From NCBI GenBank assembly GCA_050305935.1, contig JBNLGG010000003.1, positions 62,001 through 126,000 on the forward strand: DNA of 64,000 nucleotides, in the 5' to 3' direction. Positions 1 through 7,678 of this stretch are shown one piece after another. The translations under genes and the position numbers were made by a program. The DNA comes from CAJXNP01 sp050305935 (lineage in GTDB: Bacteria; Bacteroidota; Bacteroidia; Cytophagales; Cyclobacteriaceae). Each line of letters opens with the position of its first letter. Position 1 is the stretch's first letter. A model generated the notes under the pieces. It saw only the letters and a list, made by a program, of their open reading frames with translations, was not told the origin of the DNA and made no database searches.

Positions 1-1246
1 TCACTTGTGGTCCTTTGGCGCATATTTCTCCGGGTTCTCCTACTGGCATCTCATTACCTTCATCGTCCAGGATCACTAGTTCAGTGCTTGGTGAGGGCAG
101 CCCAATGGTTCCGATTTTTTCCGTATCGTCAATGGGATTGCAACTTAAAAGGGGAGAGGTTTCAGTAAGTCCATAGCCTTCTACGAGGGTACTACCGGTT
201 ACTTGCTTCCATTTTTTCGCCACTGCATCCTGCACGGCCATTCCACCACCTACGGCCAGTTTTAATTCACTAAAATCAACAGTGGCAAAATCCGGGTGGT
301 TCAACATAGCATTAAAAAGGGTGTTTACTCCCGTCATGACTGTGACCGGTTTCCTTTTCAGTTCTTTGATGAATGCGGGAAGATCGCGTGGATTAGTGAT
401 CAATAAGCTTTTAGCCCCGATTTTGATCATGGCCAATACATTCACTGTCAATGCAAAAATATGATAGATCGGAAGCGCTGTTACCATGGTTTCCTGGCAT
501 TCCCTCAACTTTGGCTTCATCCACTCGGAGATTTGCAACATATTGGCGTTAATGTTGCGATGAGTGAGCACGGCGCCCTTAGAAATCCCGGTGGTACCGC
601 CGGTATATTGCAGGAAGGCGATGTCTTCGGAAACTACTTTCGGCCGGTCGTAGTTCAATGATGCCCCGTCTTTTAATACCTTGTTAAAAGGAATGGTGTT
701 TTTTAATGAATATGATGGAACCATCTTTTTTACGTGCTTTACTACCAGGTTGACGATGGTTCCTTTCAGGCCTCCGAGCATATCCCCGATTTCCGTCAGG
801 ATGACATGCTGGATCGAGGTGGTATCAATGATCTTCTCGAGGTTATGGGCAAAGTTGGCGAGAATAACTATGGCCTTCGCCTCCGAATCTTTGTATTGAT
901 GCTGCATTTCACGCGCTGTGTATAAGGGATTGGTATTTACAACGATCATCCCGGCACGCAAGGCGCCAAACAGTGCAACCGGTGCCTGTAGTAAGTTGGG
1001 CATCTGGATAGCAAATCTGTCACCCTTATTGAGCCCGAGTTTATTTTGAAGATAGGCGGCAAAATCCCGCGTATGTTTGTCCAGCTCATTAAAAGTCATC
1101 GTTTTACCCATGTTTTCATAGGCAACAAGGTCACCGTACTTGGCAACGGACTCCTCAAAAAGATCTATCAATGATTGATACTGATCAGGATTGATCTCTT
1201 TTTCCACACCTTCGGGATAACTTTTAAACCAGGGATACTCTTTCAT
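1..1246 (-). CDS. fadD: Long-chain fatty-acid-CoA ligase, AMP-binding (3' part outside window)
   Basis: The protein activates long-chain fatty acids to acyl-CoA through an acyl-adenylate, feeding beta-oxidation or lipid synthesis. Reading leftward from ATG 1246, 415 codons stay open to the window edge, so about the last quarter of the usual ~550-residue protein is missing. The start MKEYPWFKSYPEGV is typical of FadD. The AMP-binding P-loop (YTGGTTGISKGAVLTH) lies near residue 215, and the adenylate-binding motif EGYGLTETSP lies near 365. No partner gene is visible, because the next gene leftward is outside the window and the gene to the right is a hydrolase. Family assignment is secure. The exact chain-length preference cannot be read from sequence. 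Confidence 0.93.
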   Translation of the reverse strand, partial: MKEYPWFKSYPEGVEKEINPDQYQSLIDLFEESVAKYGDLVAYENMGKTMTFNELDKHTRDFAAYLQNKLGLNKGDRFAIQMPNLLQAPVALFGALRAGMIVVNTNPLYTAREMQHQYKDSEAKAIVILANFAHNLEKIIDTTSIQHVILTEIGDMLGGLKGTIVNLVVKHVKKMVPSYSLKNTIPFNKVLKDGASLNYDRPKVVSEDIAFLQYTGGTTGISKGAVLTHRNINANMLQISEWMKPKLRECQETMVTALPIYHIFALTVNVLAMIKIGAKSLLITNPRDLPAFIKELKRKPVTVMTGVNTLFNAMLNHPDFATVDFSELKLAVGGGMAVQDAVAKKWKQVTGSTLVEGYGLTETSPLLSCNPIDDTEKIGTIGLPSPSTELVILDDEGNEMPVGEPGEICAKGPQV

Positions 1247-1436
1247 GGGATAATAAATTTGCTCTTTATTAAAAATAACCGGACTTGCACCTTTGAATAA
1301 ATTGGCAATAATAGAAGTAAAAAGGAAGGAAAAATAGTAAAAATAAATGGATGTCAAGCGTTTGATTGTAAAAGTTTCAAGCGATCAGGGTGCCTGCCTG
1401 AGGATTGTTTCAAGTGCAGATAGGACGATTTGTTTT

Positions 1437-1609
1437 CCACGCAGAGGTTCGCAAATGGAAAACACACAGAGGTCGCAAAGTCACTACAAAATGGAATGAA
1501 CATCTTTGCGGTCTTCTGCGTGGAGAAAGGTTCCGCTACCAATCGGATTCATTCACTCTATCGGCTTTCTTATTTCACACAGAAGGCCGCAGAGGGAAAG
1601 CACGCAAAG
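1437..1609. repeat. Cluster of CGCAGAGG/CGCAAAG repeats, partly inverted
   Basis: Direct-sense copies are at 1437-1455 (ccacgcagaggttcgcaaa), 1463-1480 (cacacagaggtcgcaaag) and 1575-1609. An inverted copy at 1504-1523 (ctttgcggtcttctgcgtgg) can pair with the first. I recall similar repeats as common between genes in Bacteroidota genomes, often near gene ends. Their function is unknown. They are not coding. Confidence 0.65.
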
Positions 1610-1769
1610 TGCGCTGAGATAAGAGCATACCACTACTTAGTTTCATTGATTTTTTTCATTCCCACTCAACCTTCCGAACAATCATAATAAACCAGATATG
1701 TCGCCTTATTTTTTAATTCGGTTTTTACCAGAAAGGTATTTATAAAATTCAAATCGACGCCCTTGTCAG

Positions 1770-1944
1770 CATGAATTCACAGGGCAAACGCATTTACCGT
1801 CATTCCAGTCCCGATAGCTATGCGGGATTGTTCTAATTTTATTTTAATGAACAATATTTGTCTGGAATCTATAAAATGACCTTGAATTGATTCCGGAATG
1901 ACGAAGTTTCTTTATTAAATGCGTTTGCCCTGCATGAATTCATG
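1770..1944. repeat. MITE-like element with nested inverted repeats
   Basis: The outer arms at 1770-1796 and 1916-1944 are inverted copies that differ by a two-base indel and share the core cagggcaaacgcattta. Inside them is a second exact inverted pair, cgtcattcc (1798-1806) and ggaatgacg (1895-1903). The ~100-bp centre is A+T-rich and has no open frame. This nested arrangement suggests a non-autonomous mobile element or an insertion of one palindromic element into another. No target-site duplication could be confirmed by eye. Confidence 0.6.
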
Positions 1945-2033
1945 CCATGTATGGATCTTCATCTGAGTTTTCTTTTCATTGAATCAATTTCTTTGGACAC
2001 TTTGCGAAACCTTTGTGTCCTCTGCGGTTAAAA

Positions 2034-4475
2034 TCATTTTCCATATAGTTCTCTGGTTGCCAATACCAAAAACATAAAGTTAGTAGCCCCGCCACCAATG
2101 ACATATTCTCCCTGCTGCCAGAAGAATGGCCACACTTTGAATTCCGGTAAATCGGGCTGGATGTAGGATGTGCCGGAAACCACTCCACCGGGTATGTACG
2201 ACCAGTCCGCACGGTTAATACCATAAGCAACGACCGTCGACTTCGTACCCACTCCAGATGCGTAGGAAATGTTATTGGAGCTCGGGTGGCATCCCAGGAC
2301 AAAGTTCAGCGCATTGAGCACGTATTCTTTGGAGGCCTCATTGTTCCAGTATTTGTAAAGAAAGTATTGCTCCACGCCGAAGCTCTGGATGTACCACCCT
2401 GCTCCCCAGATTTGCGGACGGTAGGGCAAGCGATAGGGGTTGTTTTGCATTTGTCCAGCCAGGTCGCGGTAGTAATTGTCCTTCAGGTTTTGCACCTTCT
2501 TTTGAAAACCTATGTCCATTTTTCCGCTGACCCGCACAATTGTCCAAGCCAGATTTGAAAAATTCTTCTCGATGATTTCCCATCGATTGGAAAGCTCCTT
2601 TTTATAAGTGTCATCATTGGTGGTAAGGATGAGTTCTACCAAGGTTCTGATCTTGGCGGTTTCGGTTCGGCCGCTGTTATGCGCCTGTTCCCACAACTCT
2701 TTCGCTACTGTTAGCGATTTTTCCGAAAGCTCATCATTGTATCCTTTTAGTGACCTCGAAGCTACCGCCAGACACTCCGCAACAAACAATTCTCTCCACG
2801 GGTTTTCTTCTGTAAACACCCATCGGTCATCCCGAATCAGGCCCTTGCCAGGTTCGTAAGGAATGTTGTCAGACATGTTAATGGCATCCCCTAATAAGAC
2901 ATATTGCCGGTTGGTGGGAGTAATGATTCCTCTATACAATCGTCCGAGGTTTTCATAGCCAGCCAAAACGGTTAACACACCATGTTCGATTTGCTGGAGC
3001 ACATCGTCCTTTCCATCAGGCAAATGTATTTCTACAAGCTTCTTTTGCTGATTCACCAATGTTTGATCGTGCTCCAGGTTGAAATTTTCTTTGATGAGAC
3101 TTAAGATTCGAAATGTTCCGGCCTGTGATTCAACCCGCAGGTCGTAGTCGCCAGCATCATGCCAACCGCCAACATTCAGGCCCGGGACTTGTTCATTCGA
3201 TTTGTATCGGGTTAAAGTTGATTTGCCCTGATAATATCCGTCCAAATGAATGGTATCGACCGGCGCCATCAAGGCATCATCCATGTGGCACAACCCATGC
3301 CATACTCTGTAGCGGTCGTTCACCCTCATGTGGCACATCTGCACGGGTAGGAAATATTCCAGTGTTGGTTGCCAGACATTGCGATCAAACAGGGTTTCGG
3401 AAATGGAAAATAGCTCTGAGGTACTTTTGTCATATTTTATCTGATACAATCCGGTTTCTTCCACTTGGGAAAAATCAAAGCGCAAGTATTTGTATCGCTG
3501 GAACATCCCCCAATCTTCCGGTATAGTTTCAAGAACAATTTTTTGCTCACCGTTCTTTTCGATTTTGACAAGCTGTACTTTTTCATCTGAGGTAAAATCC
3601 TCTGCACATTCTATCATCGCCATTTTGGGCTGTTCAGGGTAGAAGCCTACCTGAGAGGTTTGGATCACCGGCTGATAACTCCAGCCATCGATCACATTTG
3701 GCGCAATTTCCCAAACAACCGCTTCCTTCGTGGCTCCATCGGGAATCAGTGATCTGGCAACAAACCACCCGTTGTTATGGTGTGCCCGTCCATCGATCAA
3801 TTGGATTTCATCCTTTTCGGAGGAAATGGACATTCGGTACAAATCGGATTCCGGGGCGATGACAAGGTGTTTTCCGCTTGCCATGGGCACTGTTTGCCAA
3901 CTTCCGTCCACATCTGTTTTCATCGGGCCGTTAAAATGTCGTGGAAAAATTCCCGATTGGTCATCCAGGATATATGATTTATCAAACAGTTCCTGGGGGA
4001 ATAATTCCAGGTTAAATCCCACCCTTCCGATCCACTCTTTGGGGAGAGGTTGATCCAGGTTTACTTTTACTTTTATATTATTTCCATCGACTTTTACGAC
4101 AACCTCGTAGTTGAAATGCAAATCAGGATACACAATGGGATTAAAGTTCCTCTTGATCATGCTGGAGTCGGGATAGGCCAATTTTACAGAGATGGTATTG
4201 TTTTCCTTGTCTACCTTTCGTTCCAATAATTCAGGAAAAGGTTGCCACTGGCCTGGCGCGGGCTCCAGGCGAAGATCGCCATTCGCTGCCACCCTGGATT
4301 CATGCTGAATAATGGTGATTCCTCCTTGATGACCTTCGGGATAGTTATCACTGAATACCATGATATTCAATCCTTTGCGGGCAAAATATTCATTGTTGTT
4401 GATGGTTAATTGTGCGACTGCACTGATGCTGATGGCTAAGATGAATGTAAGGCTAAGGAGCGATAGTCTGGACAT
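2034..4475 (-). CDS. Exported glycoside hydrolase family 9 (endoglucanase-like)
   Basis: This 813-residue protein should cut beta-1,4-glucans or related beta-glucans by the inverting GH9 mechanism. A signal peptide (residues 1-21, ending AVAQ) sends it out of the cytoplasm. Residues ~25-260 form a beta-rich N-terminal region I cannot name. An immunoglobulin-like CelD_N module starts near 270 (SQVGFYPEQPK), and the alpha/alpha-barrel catalytic domain fills the rest. The nucleophilic-water aspartates sit in GGWHDAGDYD (HDAGDYD = residues 439-445), and the general acid is probably E790 in GEYVIGGGA near the C-terminus. No sorting domain follows, so it is probably periplasmic or surface-anchored by other means. 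It stands alone, and whether it acts on cellulose, oligosaccharides or the cell's own polymer is unknown. Confidence 0.9.
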   Translation of the reverse strand: MSRLSLLSLTFILAISISAVAQLTINNNEYFARKGLNIMVFSDNYPEGHQGGITIIQHESRVAANGDLRLEPAPGQWQPFPELLERKVDKENNTISVKLAYPDSSMIKRNFNPIVYPDLHFNYEVVVKVDGNNIKVKVNLDQPLPKEWIGRVGFNLELFPQELFDKSYILDDQSGIFPRHFNGPMKTDVDGSWQTVPMASGKHLVIAPESDLYRMSISSEKDEIQLIDGRAHHNNGWFVARSLIPDGATKEAVVWEIAPNVIDGWSYQPVIQTSQVGFYPEQPKMAMIECAEDFTSDEKVQLVKIEKNGEQKIVLETIPEDWGMFQRYKYLRFDFSQVEETGLYQIKYDKSTSELFSISETLFDRNVWQPTLEYFLPVQMCHMRVNDRYRVWHGLCHMDDALMAPVDTIHLDGYYQGKSTLTRYKSNEQVPGLNVGGWHDAGDYDLRVESQAGTFRILSLIKENFNLEHDQTLVNQQKKLVEIHLPDGKDDVLQQIEHGVLTVLAGYENLGRLYRGIITPTNRQYVLLGDAINMSDNIPYEPGKGLIRDDRWVFTEENPWRELFVAECLAVASRSLKGYNDELSEKSLTVAKELWEQAHNSGRTETAKIRTLVELILTTNDDTYKKELSNRWEIIEKNFSNLAWTIVRVSGKMDIGFQKKVQNLKDNYYRDLAGQMQNNPYRLPYRPQIWGAGWYIQSFGVEQYFLYKYWNNEASKEYVLNALNFVLGCHPSSNNISYASGVGTKSTVVAYGINRADWSYIPGGVVSGTSYIQPDLPEFKVWPFFWQQGEYVIGGGATNFMFLVLATRELYGK

Positions 4476-4565
4476 GGCAGCTTTAATTTTTCATGTCCAA
4501 AGTAAATGATTTAGTGCAAACCTGTTTAGACTTTTTGTATTGAATGGGTGTATAAAGTGTTAAGT

Positions 4566-5852
4566 CTATGCTTTCCTGAAGTATCTCATCAGAAGATAGA
4601 TGATCGAAATGATCCCGATGAAAATAAAACTGTAGGTGAGTTCTTCTGCACTGAGGTTGGATAGCAGCCAAACGATGGACACAGCACCGGCAAACGGGAT
4701 GATGATGCCGCCAGGGAGTTTGAAAGCGCCATCAAGGTTTTCTCTATTTCTGTATTTTATCGTGGCTAGCACCACGCCCAGATAGACCAGCAATATGGAT
4801 GCGCTGGATAAAACCGCCAATTGGCGGAATTCACCCACCAGGGACAGCAGGCATCCGACGACAGCATAACTGATCACGGCTACGTAGGGAGTCTTGAACT
4901 TTTTATGGACTTTTGCAAGCGCTTTTGGGGGAATCACACCGTCCAGGGCTGCCGCATAGATGATCCGGGGATTGTTCAATGTTTCGCCGCTGAGATTACC
5001 AAACATTGAAAAGGAGGCGCCCACGATGACCATCATAGCTCCGGCAGGCCCGATCATTCGATTAGCAACTTCAGCCAGGGGAGCGTCTTTATAATTCAGG
5101 ATGGAATCACCCAATATTCCCTGGGTGGAAAACTGGATCAACATATATAATAGGAGTATCACGAGCGTGCTCAGGAAAATAGCTCGCGGAATGGTTTTGG
5201 AAGGATTTTTAATTTCACCGCTGATATTTAGCGCAGTTTCTATTCCTGCAAAGGCGAAGAAAAGCATCAATGAAATCTCCCCCAATTCCGTTCCTTCAAA
5301 ATTAACATGACTGGTCAGGTTGCCGCTTTCAATTTTTGTCCAGCCAAACAGGGCAATCACCACCAGAGGAATGAGCTTCGCAATGGTATTTATTTTGACC
5401 AGCGTGATCCCTTCTTTCAACCCAAGAATATTGATGGTAGCGAGAAAGGTGTACAGCGCAATGATCGATATTACCCGAACGTATTCTGTTTTAAAAAAAG
5501 GGAAAAAGTAGGAAAGTGTGTCGAGAAGTGCGTTGGTAACGGCAGCATTGGCCATAAGCGAATACCCGAAAAGGAACAGGTTGGTAGTGATGAAGCCTGT
5601 ATACTTTCCGAAGGCCGTTTCGATGTAGGCATAAGCGCCTCCCGAGGTGGTGATCTTACTTCCAATGTCCGCAAAGCAAAGCATAATGAGCGCCACCAGG
5701 ATGCCGCATACCAGGTAGGCAAAAATACCGGCACTGCCCAGCTTTTCAGCCACGGCTACCGGAAGAACAAAAATTCCTGCCCCAATGGTAATATTAATGG
5801 CATTGGAGGTGATTCCCCAGATTCCGATCTTTCGTTCGAGTATTTCTTTCAT
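4566..5852 (-). CDS. APC-superfamily amino acid permease
   Basis: A 428-residue inner-membrane transporter with about twelve hydrophobic segments. The N-terminal helix carries the APC signature TIGAGIFVLP (residues ~22-31), where the unwound GAG segment binds the amino-acid backbone in this family. The helix-6 region FFAFAGIETALNISGEIKNP is also typical. The length is close to the family norm. It is probably a proton-coupled amino acid or polyamine transporter, but the substrate cannot be inferred because no catabolic genes lie next to it. It is transcribed in the same direction as the GH9 gene, 90 bp upstream of it, so weak co-transcription is possible. The following tRNA-Leu is on the other strand. 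Confidence 0.88.
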   Translation of the reverse strand: MKEILERKIGIWGITSNAINITIGAGIFVLPVAVAEKLGSAGIFAYLVCGILVALIMLCFADIGSKITTSGGAYAYIETAFGKYTGFITTNLFLFGYSLMANAAVTNALLDTLSYFFPFFKTEYVRVISIIALYTFLATINILGLKEGITLVKINTIAKLIPLVVIALFGWTKIESGNLTSHVNFEGTELGEISLMLFFAFAGIETALNISGEIKNPSKTIPRAIFLSTLVILLLYMLIQFSTQGILGDSILNYKDAPLAEVANRMIGPAGAMMVIVGASFSMFGNLSGETLNNPRIIYAAALDGVIPPKALAKVHKKFKTPYVAVISYAVVGCLLSLVGEFRQLAVLSSASILLVYLGVVLATIKYRNRENLDGAFKLPGGIIIPFAGAVSIVWLLSNLSAEELTYSFIFIGIISIIYLLMRYFRKA

Positions 5853-5974
5853 CCATTGTTTTTTGAGAAAAGCCCGAAGATACTGTAATAGGATGGATTC
5901 AGTTTACTTCCGTGGAATAAAAGGGACGTAGATGTTTATTGAAAACTGAAATTGTATTAGATTTGCAGCCTCTT

Positions 5975-6057
5975 GCCAAAGTGGCGGAATTGGTAGACGC
6001 GCACGTTTCAGGGGCGTGTGGGCTATGCCTGTGCGGGTTCGACTCCCGCCTTTGGTA
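5975..6057 (+). tRNA. tRNA-Leu (anticodon CAG)
   Basis: A complete cloverleaf can be folded. The acceptor arm pairs gccaaag with ctttggt (the first pair is G-U) and is followed by discriminator A. The D-arm is ggcggaattggtagacgc. The anticodon stem cacgt/gcgtg encloses loop ttcaggg with anticodon CAG. A long variable arm typical of leucine tRNA is present, and the T-arm is cgggttcgactcccg. CCA is not encoded. Confidence 0.96.
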
Positions 6058-6061
6058 CGAA

Positions 6062-6110
6062 AACAGAGTGTGTGAGAGCGGAGGCTCAAACACAACTCTG
6101 TTTTTTAATT
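6062..6110 (+). terminator. Rho-independent terminator after tRNA-Leu
   Basis: The inverted repeat aacagagtgtgtgag ... ctcaaacacaactctgtt is followed by a run of six T residues and begins just after the tRNA. It also separates the tRNA from the convergent small genes on the minus strand. Confidence 0.75.
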
Positions 6111-6166
6111 TAACTCCGGCCCAAGTCCTTTCGAATTTGATTTTTTTGTGAGGATTAGATTAAATG

Positions 6167-6559
6167 TTAAGCCGCACATTCCCGATGAGCAATCTGTCCT
6201 AATTCGATGATCGCTTCTCTCAAATCCGTAATTTCATCATCAGAAGGTTTGTTGATATAAAATTTATCAATAGAACAAATGGATTGGATGCTCTCATACT
6301 TCATGATCCTTTCTTTGAGCTTTGGATCAATCCACATGACCGTCTCCAGGGCATCCATCAAATCAGTATAAGTATGATTATCCGGCAATGTGTGATTAAC
6401 ATCCAATAAGGCCATTACATAACTCTCCATTGACATGGAAAGCAGATTGTAAAGGATCTCTGTACCAAATTTACTTTTGCTTCCTTTCGGTCCGGAAGCT
6501 TTCAAATACTGGTCACCGTGAACCAGCCAGGTTCTCCAGTTTAGTTTGTTTTCATTCAT
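6167..6559 (-). CDS. Uncharacterised helical protein in nif accessory operon (HEPN-like?)
   Basis: I do not recognise this 130-residue protein with confidence. It is predicted mostly alpha-helical and soluble. It begins NKLNWRTWLVHGDQYLKASG and has a hydrophobic helix around LLSMSMESYVMALL, a layout that recalls small HEPN-type four-helix proteins, but the RNase motif R-x4-6-H is absent. It is the last gene of a four-gene minus-strand run (7496 down to 6167), starting 4 bp after the preceding gene, so it is almost certainly co-transcribed. The operon has a sigma54-like promoter and the same upstream palindrome as nifH. A role linked to nitrogen fixation is therefore inferred from context only. 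Confidence 0.75.
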   Translation of the reverse strand: MNENKLNWRTWLVHGDQYLKASGPKGSKSKFGTEILYNLLSMSMESYVMALLDVNHTLPDNHTYTDLMDALETVMWIDPKLKERIMKYESIQSICSIDKFYINKPSDDEITDLREAIIELGQIAHRECAA

Positions 6560-6563
6560 TGTT

Positions 6564-6869
6564 CTAAGATTTTATAAAATTAATTTTTACTTCCTGATCG
6601 ATTTGCTGGAGGGAAAATTTACCTGGAAAGCAAACCGTATAATTATGATTGGTAAATCCATCTTTCAAATTTTGGAGTTGCTCACCGCACTCCACCAGAT
6701 CTAAATCTTCCTGCAGATAGCAATTCAGCATATTCTCATCCTCATCGTTAAATTGAAAAAGGTATGCTCCATACTCTGAAAACACAAGATCATCATAGGC
6801 ATACATGACATCCAACCCGGTACTGGTCTGGAGAATTGTCCTAAGTTTTTCTAATGGTCGAAATTTCAT
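6564..6869 (-). CDS. Uncharacterised small acidic protein in nif accessory operon
   Basis: A 101-residue protein with no family I can name. It has an acidic centre (FNDEDENMLNCYLQEDLDLVECGEQL) with two cysteines, no signal peptide and no membrane segment, so it should be cytosolic. Its start overlaps the end of the upstream Nif11-like gene by 29 bp and its stop lies 4 bp before the next gene, which indicates tight translational coupling. Clean reading across a packed operon supports it as a real gene. Context suggests a nitrogenase-associated accessory or regulatory protein; no activity can be proposed. Confidence 0.75.
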   Translation of the reverse strand: MKFRPLEKLRTILQTSTGLDVMYAYDDLVFSEYGAYLFQFNDEDENMLNCYLQEDLDLVECGEQLQNLKDGFTNHNYTVCFPGKFSLQQIDQEVKINFIKS

Positions 6870-7092
6870 TGGTTTTAATTATCTGGTAAAACATTCTTAG
6901 ATGATGATATTTTTCAGCGTCTTCGTAGGATTGGCACTTTACCAGCCTTGTATTGATCGCATCATCTAATTCACATTCATTGAAGTCATATTTTATTTCC
7001 AGTTCGTTTCTTTCCATCAAATAGCATTTTTGTCTGAATCTTTGATCAGAAGTAAATGCCTTGACAAATTGAACAGCTTTACTGAATGACAT
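6841..7092 (-). CDS. Nif11-like small protein
   Basis: This 83-residue protein matches the layout of the Nif11 family. It has an N-terminal helix MSFSKAVQFVKAFTSDQRFR (compare the usual 'ms.e.l..Fl..v..D..L..k') and, about twenty residues on, the short motif YDFNECELDDAI, equivalent to the family's 'GFdfs.eEL..a'. Nif11 proteins were named from nif clusters of diazotrophs. Their role in fixation is not established, and related sequences serve as leader peptides of modified natural products. No precursor-type GG cleavage site or peptide-modifying enzyme is nearby, so a nif-associated role is more likely. It lies 11 bp after the NifX-like gene. Confidence 0.7.
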   Translation of the reverse strand: MSFSKAVQFVKAFTSDQRFRQKCYLMERNELEIKYDFNECELDDAINTRLVKCQSYEDAEKYHHLRMFYQIIKTNEISTIRKT

Positions 7093-7103
7093 ATATGTTT
7101 CCT

Positions 7104-7496
7104 TTAATTACAATCCAAACAAGAACCACATGCATTTGGTGAGCAGCCAAATGATCGCAAAGCATGAAGCCGATTAAATGGTTCCAATTGATTTTGGAGA
7201 AATAGTTGAATATTGCTCTCCGGATCATTACCTCGGGCCTGGTAAACCTTAAATTCACTGTCGAGCAACAGGCTTAAGGACAGGAAAGACATATTAGTAC
7301 TGATCACAGTATCTATTCCTTTTGACCTTAGCTCCAACGTGAGATTTCCGGCGCTTTTTATTATCTGTTCTATGGGGACTACATCATTGGATTGTGTAGC
7401 CCGGTCAAAGACACAGGCCATGTTGGCATTTCTAAACTCATCCACTATCAGGTGGCTGGTTTCCTTGTTTTCTACCACGGGTATAATAACTTTCAT
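7104..7496 (-). CDS. NifX/NafY-family protein with C-terminal cysteine cluster
   Basis: This 130-residue protein belongs to the dinitrogenase iron-molybdenum cofactor biosynthesis family (NifX, NifY, NafY and the NifB C-terminus). Members bind FeMo-co or its precursor NifB-co and pass it between NifB, NifEN and NifDK. The alpha/beta fold is visible from MKVIIPVVENKETSHLIVDEF through KGIDTVISTNMSFLSLSLLLDS. Unlike plain NifX it ends in a tail with four cysteines, C-x4-C-x2-C-x2-C (within FGCSPNACGSCLDCN), which could hold a metal or Fe-S cluster. It is the first gene of the four-gene accessory operon, about 60 bp downstream of the sigma54-like element. It is one of three NifX-type domains in the window. 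Confidence 0.82.
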   Translation of the reverse strand: MKVIIPVVENKETSHLIVDEFRNANMACVFDRATQSNDVVPIEQIIKSAGNLTLELRSKGIDTVISTNMSFLSLSLLLDSEFKVYQARGNDPESNIQLFLQNQLEPFNRLHALRSFGCSPNACGSCLDCN

Positions 7497-7555
7497 TTTA
7501 TTCGGTATTTTGATTTACACATAACTGGATCAAGTGAGAATCCAATTTTCGGGAT

Positions 7556-7571
7556 TTCAAACCCGGTGCCA
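7556..7571 (-). promoter_or_regulatory. Sigma54-type -24/-12 promoter for the accessory operon
   Basis: Read on the minus strand the sequence is TGGCACCGGGTTTGAA. Against the sigma54 consensus TGGCACG-N4-TTGCW, everything matches except G7 and the C of the -12 GC. It lies 60 bp before the NifX-like start codon. A palindrome shared with nifH lies about 50-70 bp further upstream. Confidence 0.65.
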
Positions 7572-7622
7572 AATTTGTAATAATCAAGTAATCAATATGT
7601 TACAAGAATATGTAATGCGAAT

Positions 7623-7642
7623 TTTTTACATTTATGTAAAAT
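7623..7642. promoter_or_regulatory. Putative activator site, TTTTACA-N4-TGTAAAA
   Basis: Here the arms TTTTTACA and TGTAAAAT flank TTTA, giving seven exact inverted base pairs. The same palindrome, with the same 4-bp spacer, occurs upstream of nifH at 9455-9474. Its position just upstream of a sigma54-like element is right for an enhancer-type activator site. The classic NifA box TGT-N10-ACA is not seen here. Confidence 0.6.
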
Positions 7643-7678
7643 TCAGGAGTTGGGATTACGCAAAAAATGGTTTGCAGA

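Larger units (their letters stand above)
1247..2033. other. Intergenic region rich in dispersed-repeat remnants
   Basis: This 787-bp stretch has no convincing gene. It holds a cluster of CGCAGAGG/CGCAAAG-type repeats (1437-1609) and a 175-bp inverted-repeat element (1770-1944). A further repeat half in the opposite sense, ctttgtgtcctctgcgg, lies near 2010-2027 just past the GH9 stop codon. Short open frames here consist of these repeats and look non-coding. Confidence 0.7.

Noticed and set aside
2286..4053. Open frames on the plus strand inside the GH9 gene
   Set aside because: They are shadows of a long, well-supported coding sequence on the minus strand.
6841..7092. Nif11-like gene as a ribosomal natural-product precursor
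   Set aside because: No double-glycine leader cleavage site, no cysteine/serine/threonine-rich core and no modifying enzyme or exporter nearby.
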